Shown in pieces: positions 35,663 through 44,178 of a stretch of 64,000 nucleotides of DNA (positions within the stretch are counted from its first letter, which is position 1; each line of letters opens with the position of its first letter). The notes below the pieces were generated by a model that ran no database searches, was not told the origin of the DNA, and was given only the letters and a program-made list of their open reading frames with translations. This DNA is from Ferrimicrobium sp. (GTDB lineage Bacteria > Actinomycetota > Acidimicrobiia > Acidimicrobiales > Acidimicrobiaceae): the NCBI RefSeq assembly GCF_027364955.1, contig NZ_DAHXOI010000010.1, positions 1 to 64,000 on the forward strand, read 5' to 3'. The position numbers and the translations under genes are program-made.

Positions 35663-36517
35663 ATGAGCCGTCACACTCCAAGCGAGCAGTTGGTACCTAT
35701 TACAGCGGTCGAGGCGATGTTTGGTGCGCGGGGCCGGGGGATGCGTGAGGAAACGCTCCGCTACATGGCCGTCCCAAACCTGGGAGTGCCACTACCGCTT
35801 CCCCATGATGCTCTTGAGGTGCTCTCGCGCTATCAGCGCTTAGAGGACGAAGAGGAACACATCGTGGTGACCTGTCTTTCCGCTCAGGGGGTGCAAGAAC
35901 TGGCGGCGATGTATCGATCTGTGCTCCAGCGAGAAGGAATGGAGGAGATCACCAGTTCGAAGGTACCGCACTTTCGAAAATTGCCGTTGGAGGAAGGAAC
36001 GATCCAGCTCCGCTTCGCATCACTGGAGCTGGGCCGAGGATGGGATGTGACTCTCTACCCCGAGGGCGAGATGACCAGATCGTTGGTGCGGACAATGAAC
36101 CGGCGCATGATCGAGATGGAACTCGGAGACGGCCGTCGTCATCCCGAGATGCTGGAGCTCCCGCAATTGAGCGCACTGATGCGCTCGCCACAGGTGACGA
36201 TGGCTCGCGGTGGTGGTGGCAGCGGCAGCGATGGACACGCGCAACAGTCATGGTCAGTGGAGACCAAGGCTGACCTTGCAACAATCGTCTCCCTTGTGGA
36301 GACGAGTCTCATCGAGGAAGACATCAGCGTGGATGAGGTCGAGGCGGCACGTCGGGTCGGAGTCGTATTTTGGAGTCGGTCAGGGGGAACAGTGGGAGGC
36401 TCTATCACGATCGTGAACGAAGATGTCACCGATCGTTACCAAATAAATGTCGTTGGCCGCACCAGGCGACCACACTCATCCGCTGACCGCGAGGTTGGCT
36501 GGATCCCGATGCACTGA
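35663..36517 (+). CDS. Hypothetical protein, 284 residues
   Basis: The start at ATG 35663 follows GAAAGGTGGGG. The protein has no recognised domain. It contains VEAMFGARGRGMREETLRYM, a Gly/Ser-rich linker near residue 186 (MARGGGGSGSDGHAQQ), and a C-terminal half with QINVVGRTRRPHSSADREVG. It seems soluble and has no signal peptide or membrane helix. It stands alone between leuS and a convergent phosphotransferase gene. Codon use and composition look native. Confidence 0.55.
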   Translation: MSRHTPSEQLVPITAVEAMFGARGRGMREETLRYMAVPNLGVPLPLPHDALEVLSRYQRLEDEEEHIVVTCLSAQGVQELAAMYRSVLQREGMEEITSSKVPHFRKLPLEEGTIQLRFASLELGRGWDVTLYPEGEMTRSLVRTMNRRMIEMELGDGRRHPEMLELPQLSALMRSPQVTMARGGGGSGSDGHAQQSWSVETKADLATIVSLVETSLIEEDISVDEVEAARRVGVVFWSRSGGTVGGSITIVNEDVTDRYQINVVGRTRRPHSSADREVGWIPMH

Positions 36518-36662
36518 ACGGCAGAGGTCAGTCGAGAGTCCGCTTGGTAAACCAAGGAAATAGTGGGTATTGCCAACGAGGTGTCGGGTGGTGAACCAGT
36601 TCAGTACCTCGCCGGTAGGCCTCTTGCGGCAGCGAAAGGCTGGGGGAGCTGGGTTTCGTTGG

Positions 36663-37685
36663 TCATCGGCTGAGCTGGGCCGCCCCAAGCAGTTCGTCGA
36701 TGAGTGCTGGATAGCCGTCGACACTAGAGCTATCTCCCCCTGTGGCACCCATGCGGTAACGCTCAACGACGCCGATGAGGATGCAAGCCAGCTTCCAGCT
36801 CCCAAAGTGTTGATAGTAGCTAATACGTGCGGGATCGATCCGTCGAAGTTCCCCATAGAGCGCATAAAGCTCCACCCTGGAGGCGAAACCCTCAAGCTTG
36901 GTCGCACTGTTGATGCCGTTCATGCGAGTGTCGTCGGCGTCCATCCAGTAGACCCCAAAGATGCCGATGTCGGCGAGCGGGTCGCCGATAGAGGCGATCT
37001 CCCAATCGAGCACGGCCTGTATCGTCCCATCGGAGTTGACCACGACGTTATCGAGTCGAAAGTCGCCATGAACGATACCGACCTGGGTGGTCGCCGGTAG
37101 CTGTTCGAGGAGATCAGCACCCACCCGGGTCACCGTCTCCGTCACTCTCGGGGCGAACGTGGTGACCTTTGTGACCTGTCGGAGCCATCGGTCGATTTGG
37201 CGCGTGAGATACTCCCGAGGATCGCCCCCTCCCGTCAGCCCCAGTGCCGTTGGATCGTAGGAGTGGAGTAGTGCAAGGGTGGCGATCAGGTTTGGTCCAA
37301 TCGCTGCTCGCGTTGCAACGGTAAGGTGTTGTGCACCCTCCTGGTTGCGAAGGATCAACCCTTGGGCCTCGCTCATCAGGTAGAAGGGTGCCCCAAGCAA
37401 GGATGAGTCATTACAGAAGGCGATAGGTGTGGGGACTGGAAAGTCGAGCGGAGCCAGAGCCGAGAGGAAACGGAATTCCCTCGCCATATCGTGGGCGGTG
37501 GGGAGTACCATGCCTTGTGGTGGGCGTCGCACAATAACGGCATGCCCATTGGCGTCGTGCACGCGGTAGGTGAGATTGGAGCGTCCCCCTGGGCACAGTT
37601 GGGCCTCAAGGTGGCCTGTGAGATTTGCGTTCTGTCGGATCCACTCCTGTGCCTCGTCGGGGAGGGGACTGTCATGTGTGGCCAT
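36663..37685 (-). CDS. Phosphotransferase of the APH/choline-kinase superfamily
   Basis: The 340-residue protein has the kinase-like motif HGDFRLDNVVVNSDGTIQAV followed by LDWEIASIGDPLADIG, the two catalytic aspartate regions. An N-terminal lobe carries LTYRVHDANGHAVIVRRPP. It is closest in feel to the ACAD10/ACAD11-type or FadE36-like phosphotransferases common in actinobacteria, not to drug-resistance enzymes. The substrate is unknown. It is divergent from the CnoX-like gene, 75 nt away. Confidence 0.8.
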   Translation of the reverse strand: MATHDSPLPDEAQEWIRQNANLTGHLEAQLCPGGRSNLTYRVHDANGHAVIVRRPPQGMVLPTAHDMAREFRFLSALAPLDFPVPTPIAFCNDSSLLGAPFYLMSEAQGLILRNQEGAQHLTVATRAAIGPNLIATLALLHSYDPTALGLTGGGDPREYLTRQIDRWLRQVTKVTTFAPRVTETVTRVGADLLEQLPATTQVGIVHGDFRLDNVVVNSDGTIQAVLDWEIASIGDPLADIGIFGVYWMDADDTRMNGINSATKLEGFASRVELYALYGELRRIDPARISYYQHFGSWKLACILIGVVERYRMGATGGDSSSVDGYPALIDELLGAAQLSR

Positions 37686-37759
37686 GGTCTCATGGTACCC
37701 GATTCTGCTCCTCCCGGAAGGTCATGACCTTGAGAGCCGTTGCATTCCGAATAGAATCC

Positions 37760-38473
37760 ATGGCTATGGACGTAACTGATGCTACCTTTGAGCAGGATGT
37801 GATTGAGGCCTCCAAGGAACGACCGGTGGTGGTCGATCTCTGGGCACCCTGGTGTGGACCGTGTAGAACCCTGAGCCCGATCATCGAGAAGGTGGTCGCT
37901 GAGACCGACGGCAAGGTTGAGCTCGTCAAGATCAACGTCGACGATAACCCCGCCTCTGCCCAAGCCTTCAAGGTCCAAGGTATCCCAGCGGTCTTTGCAA
38001 TCAAGGATGGCAAGATCGTCGATAGCTTTGTGGGTGCCTACCCAGAGTCTGCGGTTCGCGAGTTTGTTGCCAAGCTTGCACCGGCCAAGACGGTGGTCGA
38101 TGTCCTGATCGAGGAGGGGAATGAGCCAGCGCTCAGGCAAGCCCTTGAGCTTGAACCAGCCAATGAGGTCGCCGGCTTCTCGCTCTCCAAGCTCTTGGCT
38201 GATCGAGGGGAACTCGACGAAGCGGAGGTCATTCTCGCTCGGTTCCCAGAGACCCCAGAGATCGCAAAGCTCAAGGCCAAGATCCGACTCGCCAAGGAGG
38301 GCGATGCTGGGCTGAGTGAGGACGAGATCACCAGAGAGCTCGATGAGCTCCTTGAGGCGGTCAAGAACGATGAGGATGCGCGCCAACGTTTCCTAGATCT
38401 GCTCAATTTACTGCCCGACGGTGATGCCAGGATCAGCCAGTATCGGCGACGTTTTACCTCTCGACTCTTTTAG
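37760..38473 (+). CDS. CnoX/YbbN-like thioredoxin-fold chaperone
   Basis: Starts at 37760 or 37766 (ATG twice) are plausible. The 237-residue protein has a thioredoxin domain (residues 1-110) with the active site WAPWCGPC (C32 and C35) and the cis-proline region GIPAVFAI. A helical TPR-like C-terminal domain (LIEEGNEPALRQALELEP and repeats rich in Glu and Leu) follows. This architecture is that of YbbN/CnoX proteins, which protect substrates from oxidation and hand them to chaperones. It is followed by folP and holA in the same orientation with short gaps, suggesting one transcript. Confidence 0.85.
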   Translation: MAMDVTDATFEQDVIEASKERPVVVDLWAPWCGPCRTLSPIIEKVVAETDGKVELVKINVDDNPASAQAFKVQGIPAVFAIKDGKIVDSFVGAYPESAVREFVAKLAPAKTVVDVLIEEGNEPALRQALELEPANEVAGFSLSKLLADRGELDEAEVILARFPETPEIAKLKAKIRLAKEGDAGLSEDEITRELDELLEAVKNDEDARQRFLDLLNLLPDGDARISQYRRRFTSRLF

Positions 38474-38484
38474 CGAGGCCCCTG

Positions 38485-39339
38485 TTGGACCGTTTGCGTC
38501 TCAGAGATCGTTCCCTTGATCTCGCTCGACCGATCGTCATGGGTATCTTGAACCGAACGACCGACTCCTTCTATGACAAGGGCAGCTACTTTGCGTTCGA
38601 TCGTTTTCTCGACAAGGCTGATAGCCTTGTCGCTGCGGGTGCCGATATTCTCGACATCGGTGGCGTGAAGGCAGGCCCTGGTGAGGAGATCACCCTCGAG
38701 GCAGAGCTTGAGCGGGTGGTGCCAGCGGTCGAGGCTATAGCTAGCAGGCTCGACGTTGCGATCTCGGTGGATACCTGGAGATCAGAGGTGCTCGATGCGG
38801 TGCTGACGGCGGGTGCCCATCTAGGCAATGACATCTCCGGATTCGGCGATCGAGAGTATACGAAGATCGCCGCACGCCATGGAGCAGGAGTCGTGGCTAC
38901 CCATATTCGTCTCAAACCCCGGGTGCCCGATCCGAATCCGATCTATGATGACCTCGTCACAGATGTGCGCGATTTCCTGAGTCGGCGGGTCGAACAGGCA
39001 CTCGCAGACGGTGTGGATCCCACCTCAATCGTCATCGATGCAGGGTTCGACCTCGGCAAGACGACCACGCAGTCGCTCGTTCTCCTCAGAGAAACGAAGG
39101 AACTTGTTGCGACGGGATACCCGGTGTTGATCTCCGCCTCCAATAAGGGCTTCCTCGGCGAAGCGCTTGGCCTCGAGATTGGTCAGCGGCGGCTGGCCTC
39201 GATCGCAGCGGCAAGTTTTGCCATGATTCAGGGGGCATCGATCTTTCGAGTGCATGATGTCCTCGGCACCGTGAAGGCCCTCGATACCATCGCCGCGCTC
39301 CGCGGGGACCGTATCCATGCGACCTCGCTCGAGTCTTAG
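38485..39339 (+). CDS. Dihydropteroate synthase-like protein, FolP2 type
   Basis: A TTG start lies 11 nt after the CnoX-like stop. The 284-residue TIM-barrel protein has MGILNRTTDSFYDKGSYFAF, DIGGVKAGPGEE, SVDTWRSEVLDAV and ISASNKGFLGEALGLE. The NRTxDSFYDKG form and the SNKxFxGE loop (in place of the usual SRKxF) match the actinobacterial FolP2 paralogue, not classic FolP1. The M. tuberculosis FolP2 is known to lack normal dihydropteroate synthase activity. The main FolP should therefore be elsewhere in the genome, and this protein's role in folate or another pathway is uncertain. Confidence 0.8.
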   Translation: MDRLRLRDRSLDLARPIVMGILNRTTDSFYDKGSYFAFDRFLDKADSLVAAGADILDIGGVKAGPGEEITLEAELERVVPAVEAIASRLDVAISVDTWRSEVLDAVLTAGAHLGNDISGFGDREYTKIAARHGAGVVATHIRLKPRVPDPNPIYDDLVTDVRDFLSRRVEQALADGVDPTSIVIDAGFDLGKTTTQSLVLLRETKELVATGYPVLISASNKGFLGEALGLEIGQRRLASIAAASFAMIQGASIFRVHDVLGTVKALDTIAALRGDRIHATSLES

Positions 39340-40314
39340 GTGGCGGCGCGTACGATAGCTCTGGTGGTCGCGGCCGACCCGATCGTTCTCGAGGAGCGTA
39401 TCGTCCAGGAGATGAACTGCTTTGATCCCGCCAGCGAGGAACTCAGGGTCTTTGATTTGCGAGAAGATGAGATCGCTGACCTTGTCGGCATGCTGTCGCA
39501 GGTGCCGATGTTCGTCAACCGGTTTCGGATCCTCGTTCGCTCCTTCGAGGTTGTGAAGGCCGAGGACGCGCCCTTCCTTGCGGAGGGCTTTGCCGCGATG
39601 GCCAAGGAGCATATCGTCACGCTCTACAGCACCGACAAGCGATTGCCGAAGGCTCTGAGCAGCCTGCAGGATCCAGTGATCGAGAAGGTGGAGCTCTCCG
39701 TCACCAAGGAGGCCGAACGACGCAGCTTCATCGGCTCAGTTTTCCAGGCAGCTGGCGTTCGTTTGACGAACCAGGCACTGGCGCTCGTCACCGAACACGC
39801 AGGTGTCGACCTCTCACAGGTCAATCCGCTGGCTCAAGTGCTGGCAGGGCTCCAGCGCCCCAACACGAGCTTTGACGTCGAGGACGTTCGCCCCTATCTC
39901 GGTCAGGCGCGAGAGGTCCCACTCTGGAATTTGACCGACGCGATCGAACGCGGTGATGTCGGGAAAGCGATGGGCACGCTGGAGCGGCTCCTCGCCGCAG
40001 AGAAGGCCCCGCAGCTCCTTATCACGGTGCTACAGCGCCGCTACCTCGACATCGCAGTGTTGGTGTCGCCAGGGGTGCGCAGTATTGAGCAGGCCAAGGC
40101 GGCCCTTGACGCGGTAGGCGCACGCAAACCGCCCGACTTTGCCCTGCGCAACATGCTGAACGCTGCCAGACGTCTCAACTACCGATCAGTCGGATTGATC
40201 GTTGGCTGGCTCGCCGATGCGGCCCGGGATCTGCGCGGTGCATCCATGCTCGATCCCGACACCGTTCTTGAACTGCTCGTTGCACGTATCACCCGGCTGT
40301 TTGTCGGGGCGTGA
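39340..40314 (+). CDS. holA: DNA polymerase III delta subunit
   Basis: The GTG start follows the FolP2 stop without a gap. The 324-residue protein has the HolA layout: an N-terminal partially degenerate AAA+ domain (ADPIVLEERIVQEMNCFDPA, FRILVRSFEVVKAEDAPFL) and a C-terminal helical collar domain (LWNLTDAIERGDVGKAMGTL then ERLLAAEKAPQLLITVLQRR). It loads the sliding clamp with delta-prime and tau/gamma. HolA is often the last gene of small cell-cycle or repair operons. Here it ends the CnoX-FolP2-HolA set. Confidence 0.85.
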   Translation: MAARTIALVVAADPIVLEERIVQEMNCFDPASEELRVFDLREDEIADLVGMLSQVPMFVNRFRILVRSFEVVKAEDAPFLAEGFAAMAKEHIVTLYSTDKRLPKALSSLQDPVIEKVELSVTKEAERRSFIGSVFQAAGVRLTNQALALVTEHAGVDLSQVNPLAQVLAGLQRPNTSFDVEDVRPYLGQAREVPLWNLTDAIERGDVGKAMGTLERLLAAEKAPQLLITVLQRRYLDIAVLVSPGVRSIEQAKAALDAVGARKPPDFALRNMLNAARRLNYRSVGLIVGWLADAARDLRGASMLDPDTVLELLVARITRLFVGA

Positions 40315-40383
40315 ACGGTGCCTTCGCGGTGGTTCTCGTTCGTTTTCGCCCAACCCTCCTTGAGGCGGGGGCGTGGACGGTCG

Positions 40384-40890
40384 TCAGTGGCGTTGGGTTC
40401 CTGGCTCGGGTGCGCTTCGCGGTGCCTCTTCATTGAGGCGTGCGAGTATCTGTGTGAAAAAGACACGTTCGTCGACGGTGAGCGCTGCGAAGAAGGTGGC
40501 ATCCGCCTCCTCGACCGCACTATTGGCGCGGTTCGCTACCGCGACTCCCTCCGGCGTGGCGATCAGCGCTCTGGCTCGTGCATCACCTGGATGACGCTCG
40601 CGGCGGAGCAGCCCCTTCTTCTCTAATGCGCGAAGGACCTGAGAGGTCATCATCGGATCGACGTGGGCGAAGTGTGCGAGTTGGTTTTGGGTAATCGGCG
40701 TATCTCCTTCCAGCCAAACGAGCGATGCGAGGAGGACAAACTGGACGTGGGTGAGACCAAAGGGCACAAGGGCTCGTCGCTGGTGGGCTTGCCAGGTGTT
40801 GCTGAGTCGCCAAAGACCAAGGCCAGGGCTCTCTTGATCAGTTGAGAAGTTGCTCGCTAGCCTTCGCTTGTGCGGGGTGTTATTGCCCAC
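40384..40890 (-). CDS. MarR-family transcriptional regulator
   Basis: The 168-residue protein has the MarR winged helix: ITQNQLAHFAHVDPMMTSQV followed by LRALEKKGLLRRERHPGDAR, with the wing around RARALIATPEG. Long N- and C-terminal helices for dimerisation are present (TWQAHQRRALVPFGLTHVQF). It lies 12 nt downstream of the EVE-domain gene on the same strand, so the SRPBCC-EVE-MarR genes are probably one operon. A palindrome at 41755-41765 near the operon promoter could be its operator. Confidence 0.8.
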   Translation of the reverse strand: MGNNTPHKRRLASNFSTDQESPGLGLWRLSNTWQAHQRRALVPFGLTHVQFVLLASLVWLEGDTPITQNQLAHFAHVDPMMTSQVLRALEKKGLLRRERHPGDARARALIATPEGVAVANRANSAVEEADATFFAALTVDERVFFTQILARLNEEAPRSAPEPGTQRH

Positions 40891-40902
40891 GATTCGTTCC
40901 CA

Positions 40903-41313
40903 TCAGCTGATCACCATCCGTTGCCAGAGGAGCTCGCGGTCGTGCGGTGTGAGTGGGACGAGACCACGACGGAGCTGGTAGCCCCAATGGGCATCCGCGG
41001 TCAGATCCAGGAGCGAGCTGACCTCTTGGAGGGGGAGTGGACGTATGGACTCGTACCGTATGCGGCGACGATAGGGTTTGAAGTCGCCCTCATCGGCTTG
41101 CCATATCTCGCTGTTAGCGACCGTTCCAAGAGCGGTGAAGTGTTGCAGCTTCACCGGATCGCCCAGACGCTTGGTGGGTGAGTAGTACACCAGGATGTCA
41201 CCTTCGGCCATCCTCGCCAGTCCCGCACGCTTGCCATGTCCGATCTGTGCGATGCCAGCGCCTACGCCCCGTCGCACATGCTCGGCGGAGACCACCCCGA
41301 GCCAGGCGTTCAT
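40903..41313 (-). CDS. EVE-domain protein
   Basis: The 136-residue protein shows an EVE/PUA-like fold pattern: AWLGVVSAEHVRRGVGAGIA, then ILVYYSPT and VKLQHFTALGTVANSEIWQ. EVE domains bind modified bases or RNA. The set of EVE proteins includes DNA-modification readers. It overlaps the SRPBCC gene by 4 nt (ATGA) and precedes the MarR gene. Its function in this operon is not evident from the sequence. Confidence 0.75.
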   Translation of the reverse strand: MNAWLGVVSAEHVRRGVGAGIAQIGHGKRAGLARMAEGDILVYYSPTKRLGDPVKLQHFTALGTVANSEIWQADEGDFKPYRRRIRYESIRPLPLQEVSSLLDLTADAHWGYQLRRGLVPLTPHDRELLWQRMVIS

Positions 41314-41735
41314 GGTGCCTCGACAAGCGCTACGAGCCGGTCAAGGCTTGCTCCCACCGATCTCTTGAATCCAGGACCGAGGATCCTTGCCCACACAAAG
41401 GCGAGTGGTCCCTCGATCGTGACGGCGACGTCGAGTCGAGAGCCACGATTGTCCTCATCGGGCTCAACCCAGTGCGCAAAGACAAGTGTTGCACCAAAGA
41501 GCTTCGTCGTGTCAGCGTACTCGTGATCGGGGATACAGGCGCTGATGACGAACTTCGTTTTTGGTGCGCCTTTTGACTTCATCACCCCACGGGTTCCCGT
41601 CGCCACTGGACCCATGAGACGCACCCACTCGGTATCGGTGTCCCATTCTGCCCAGGTTGCATGATCCACCCAACGGGCGAAGATGGCTGAGGGTTGTGCC
41701 TTTGCGTTGACACTTGCGCCAGTGATCTCAATCAT
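41310..41735 (-). CDS. SRPBCC (START/polyketide cyclase-like) family protein
   Basis: The 141-residue protein begins MIEITGASVNAKAQPSAIFA then RWVDHATWAEWD, a typical SRPBCC N-terminus for small-molecule binding pockets. It ends with EGPLAFVWARILGPGFKRSV. It is first in the SRPBCC-EVE-MarR set. The ligand is unknown. Confidence 0.75.
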   Translation of the reverse strand: MIEITGASVNAKAQPSAIFARWVDHATWAEWDTDTEWVRLMGPVATGTRGVMKSKGAPKTKFVISACIPDHEYADTTKLFGATLVFAHWVEPDEDNRGSRLDVAVTIEGPLAFVWARILGPGFKRSVGASLDRLVALVEAP

Positions 41736-41754
41736 GCAGATAGTATATATGCTT

Positions 41755-41765
41755 ACTAAATTAGT
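41755..41765. promoter_or_regulatory. Palindrome near the SRPBCC-EVE-MarR operon start
   Basis: ACTAA-A-TTAGT is a perfect inverted repeat 20 nt upstream of the first start codon. On the minus strand a TATACT box lies at 41747-41742. A MarR protein encoded in the operon is the natural binding candidate. Confidence 0.4.
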
Positions 41766-41815
41766 GGTGACGCACGCAGGTTCCTGTCTGGATTCATTCG
41801 CTGTGGCGAGTTGGG

Positions 41816-43171
41816 TCAGTCCGATCGTTTCGCTACCTCATAGCGTGCCAAGGTGATTTGGCGCTCGATGCGATGGTCAACGATTGGGGTGGCGTAGTCG
41901 ATGCTGGTCGGATCGAGATGCTCGAACGGAGCGTGGATCGCATCTGCACTGAGTCCAGCCAGCTCTGGCACCCACCGTCTAATGTAGTTACCATCGGGGT
42001 CAAACTTTTTCGATTGCAGTATCGGATTGAAGACACGAAAATACGGGGCAGCATCTGTCCCTGTGCCGGCAACCCACTGCCAGTTCATCCGGTTAGAGGC
42101 GAGATCGCCGTCGAGGAGTTGTTCCTCGAAGTAACGGGCGCCGATGCGCCAGTCAAAGTGGAGATCCTTGATCAAGAAGGAGGCGGTGACCATGCGGACA
42201 CGGTTATGCATCAGATGGGTTGCGCGCAACTCCCGCATCCCCGCATCGACCAGCGGGTAGCCGGTTCGCCCCTGTTTCCAGGCCGCCAGGAGCTCAGGTT
42301 CGTCATCGTCCTGTCTCCATTGCATCGATCGAAAGCGAGGATCGAGCTCCGTCGTTGTCGCGCTTGGATGGTGATGGAGCACATCGGCGTAGAACTCCCT
42401 CCAGGCGAGTTCGGCGAGAAACTTCTCATCATCTGGACCAAGGGCGGCGATAATCGTGCGTGGATGCAGGGTGCCAAAGTGCAGATGCGTGCTCAGAGCC
42501 GAGGTGGCCGCCCGATCGGGAAAGTCTCGATCTGATCGGTAGCGAGTGCGTCGTTCATGGAGGAAACGCTCGAGATCGGCATGAGCGACACGTTCACCCC
42601 CAGCCTCGGTGGGTGTGCCGAGTGTAAAGTCGCGAGTGATCCGTTCGGGGGGGATGGTGAGAGGAGCCTCGATGGGTTCGGTTCCAAGTGCCAGTGGGCG
42701 CCAGGCTCGATAGAAGGGAGTATAGACACGATAACCCTGTGCCACTGGCGCATCGGATGCTGATGGGCCCTGCACTCGTAGGGTGCCCGGGGGCACAGCG
42801 TAGGCGGTATCGAGCGCCTCCAAGGTGATGCCTTGGTTGCGAAAGGCCTTGGCGGCACGGTTGAGTTGGCGTCGCATGCCGGGACCGACCGAGCCATGGG
42901 TGTAGACGGTGTCGATGCCGTACCTTGCGAAGATCCCCGGTAATGCCGTTACGGGGTCGACAGACAGCAGACTCAGTCCTCCGCTGAGGCGTTCGTCGAG
43001 GTCTCCCAGTGCTGACATGAGGTACGTACGCTTGTGGGGTGTCAGTGCGTGTGCAAGCGATGGGTCCAGGTTGAAAAACGCGACCCAAGGCTCGGTTTGT
43101 TGGGACATCAACGCAAAACCAGCGTGATCGGAGAGTCGGAGATCGCCACGGAGCCAGAGAGCACAGGTCAT
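41816..43171 (-). CDS. phr: DNA photolyase (cryptochrome/photolyase class I)
   Basis: The 451-residue protein starts with the antenna-binding alpha/beta domain (MTCALWLRGDLRLSDHAGFA). It continues with the FAD domain: LSTHLHFGTLHPRTI, ELAWREFYADVLHHHP, DAGMRELRATHLMHNRVRMV, and the signature SNRMNWQWVAGTGTDAAPYF. These are diagnostic of CPD photolyases that repair UV dimers with blue light. The whole length and all FAD motifs are present. It is convergent with nothing close and divergent from nothing. It is probably monocistronic. Confidence 0.9.
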   Translation of the reverse strand: MTCALWLRGDLRLSDHAGFALMSQQTEPWVAFFNLDPSLAHALTPHKRTYLMSALGDLDERLSGGLSLLSVDPVTALPGIFARYGIDTVYTHGSVGPGMRRQLNRAAKAFRNQGITLEALDTAYAVPPGTLRVQGPSASDAPVAQGYRVYTPFYRAWRPLALGTEPIEAPLTIPPERITRDFTLGTPTEAGGERVAHADLERFLHERRTRYRSDRDFPDRAATSALSTHLHFGTLHPRTIIAALGPDDEKFLAELAWREFYADVLHHHPSATTTELDPRFRSMQWRQDDDEPELLAAWKQGRTGYPLVDAGMRELRATHLMHNRVRMVTASFLIKDLHFDWRIGARYFEEQLLDGDLASNRMNWQWVAGTGTDAAPYFRVFNPILQSKKFDPDGNYIRRWVPELAGLSADAIHAPFEHLDPTSIDYATPIVDHRIERQITLARYEVAKRSD

Positions 43172-43216
43172 ATGCGAGTGCTAACGCGAGGACTCGGTGA
43201 ATCGTTCCCCGGAGCG

Positions 43217-44062
43217 TCAGTGCTCGGCCGCTACGGTCTCAAGGAGCCGAGCGGTTCTGTTGAGGATGAGGCGGACCAGTGGAGCAGGATCGATCGATCT
43301 ATTGGTACGGATCTTGGCGTGTCCTTTGAGCTCCACTCGTTGGGGGTCGATCGCGATAGGCTCGAGATTGAGCTCAAGGCGTATGGTCTCTTCACCGGAG
43401 CTGATCAGCTCAAGGATGAGCCGCCGCCCACCTTCGAGGAGATAGGCCATTGCGAGATTCGTAGTGCCGATGGATTCAATACTGTGGAGCGGGTCGCGTA
43501 GTTCCTCGAGGAGTTGCTGGTCGCGAAGGTGTCCAAGTGACTCTTCGAGCCTAGGAAGTGGTAGTTCGACAAAGCTAGAGTCCTCTGCTTCGATGCTATG
43601 GAAGAAACGGTGACCATCGACGGGTTCCTCGTGTTTGCCTTCAAGACGGATGTCTTCCTCAACAATCGTGGCGAGGGTGATCGTGGTGAGCTGTTCGCGT
43701 ACGGCGGCGACGGTCGACTGCCAGCTGGCATGCAGTGGGCAGACGGTATCCCATCGACAGGGTCCATTGCCAAGCGCGCAGTGATCGGCGCGAAGCGGAC
43801 CCTCACCAGCCTCGACGAGCTCGAGGAGGGTGATCGATCCGGGATCTCGTTTTAGCCGATAACCGCCGTCGCGTCCAGGTTTGGACGTTGCGATATCGGT
43901 GCGTACCAAGTCGGCGAGGATCTGAGAGGCAAAGCTGGCGGGTATCCCCATCTCTGCCACGATCTCTTTGACCTTCGTCGCCTCGGTGCGCTCCGCAGTC
44001 CTTGCGAGATAGAGCGCTGCTCGTACGCAATAGTCGCTGCGGCGTGACATCGATAAGTTCAT
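43217..44062 (-). CDS. Rrf2-family regulator with C-terminal extension
   Basis: The first ~130 of 281 residues form an Rrf2 regulator: SRRSDYCVRAALYLARTAE, FASQILADLVRTDIATSKPG then GRDGGYRLKR (wing). Three cysteines (C95, C102, C108, in HCALGNGPCRWDTVCPL) could hold a [2Fe-2S] or [4Fe-4S] cluster, as in IscR or NsrR. The remaining ~140 residues are unlike normal Rrf2 proteins (about 150 residues in all) and have no known motif. They contain LLELISSGEETIRLELNLE-like beta/alpha text. It is divergent from the polyferredoxin gene with an operator candidate between them. Redox or NO sensing is likely. Confidence 0.75.
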   Translation of the reverse strand: MNLSMSRRSDYCVRAALYLARTAERTEATKVKEIVAEMGIPASFASQILADLVRTDIATSKPGRDGGYRLKRDPGSITLLELVEAGEGPLRADHCALGNGPCRWDTVCPLHASWQSTVAAVREQLTTITLATIVEEDIRLEGKHEEPVDGHRFFHSIEAEDSSFVELPLPRLEESLGHLRDQQLLEELRDPLHSIESIGTTNLAMAYLLEGGRRLILELISSGEETIRLELNLEPIAIDPQRVELKGHAKIRTNRSIDPAPLVRLILNRTARLLETVAAEH

Positions 44063-44082
44063 AGCTAAAGGTTACCCTTCGA

Positions 44083-44112
44083 CTTGACAAAGTAAAATCA
44101 CTCAACTACACT
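44083..44112 (+). promoter_or_regulatory. Predicted promoter of the polyferredoxin operon
   Basis: TTGACA (44083-44088) is spaced 18 nt from TACACT (44107-44112). It is close to consensus and faces the polyferredoxin gene. Confidence 0.6.
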
Positions 44113-44139
44113 AACCATTAGTCCGACGCTAATGATTAG
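44111..44139. promoter_or_regulatory. Inverted repeat operator candidate for the Rrf2 regulator
   Basis: CTAACCATTAG (44111-44121) and CTAATGATTAG (44129-44139) are inverted copies matching at 10 of 11 positions with a 7-nt spacer. They sit at the transcription start of the promoter at 44083-44112 and upstream of the divergent Rrf2 gene. Confidence 0.5.
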
Positions 44140-44178
44140 TACGGATTGTGTTGAGCAAGTGTGCTGAGGAGGGAAGCG

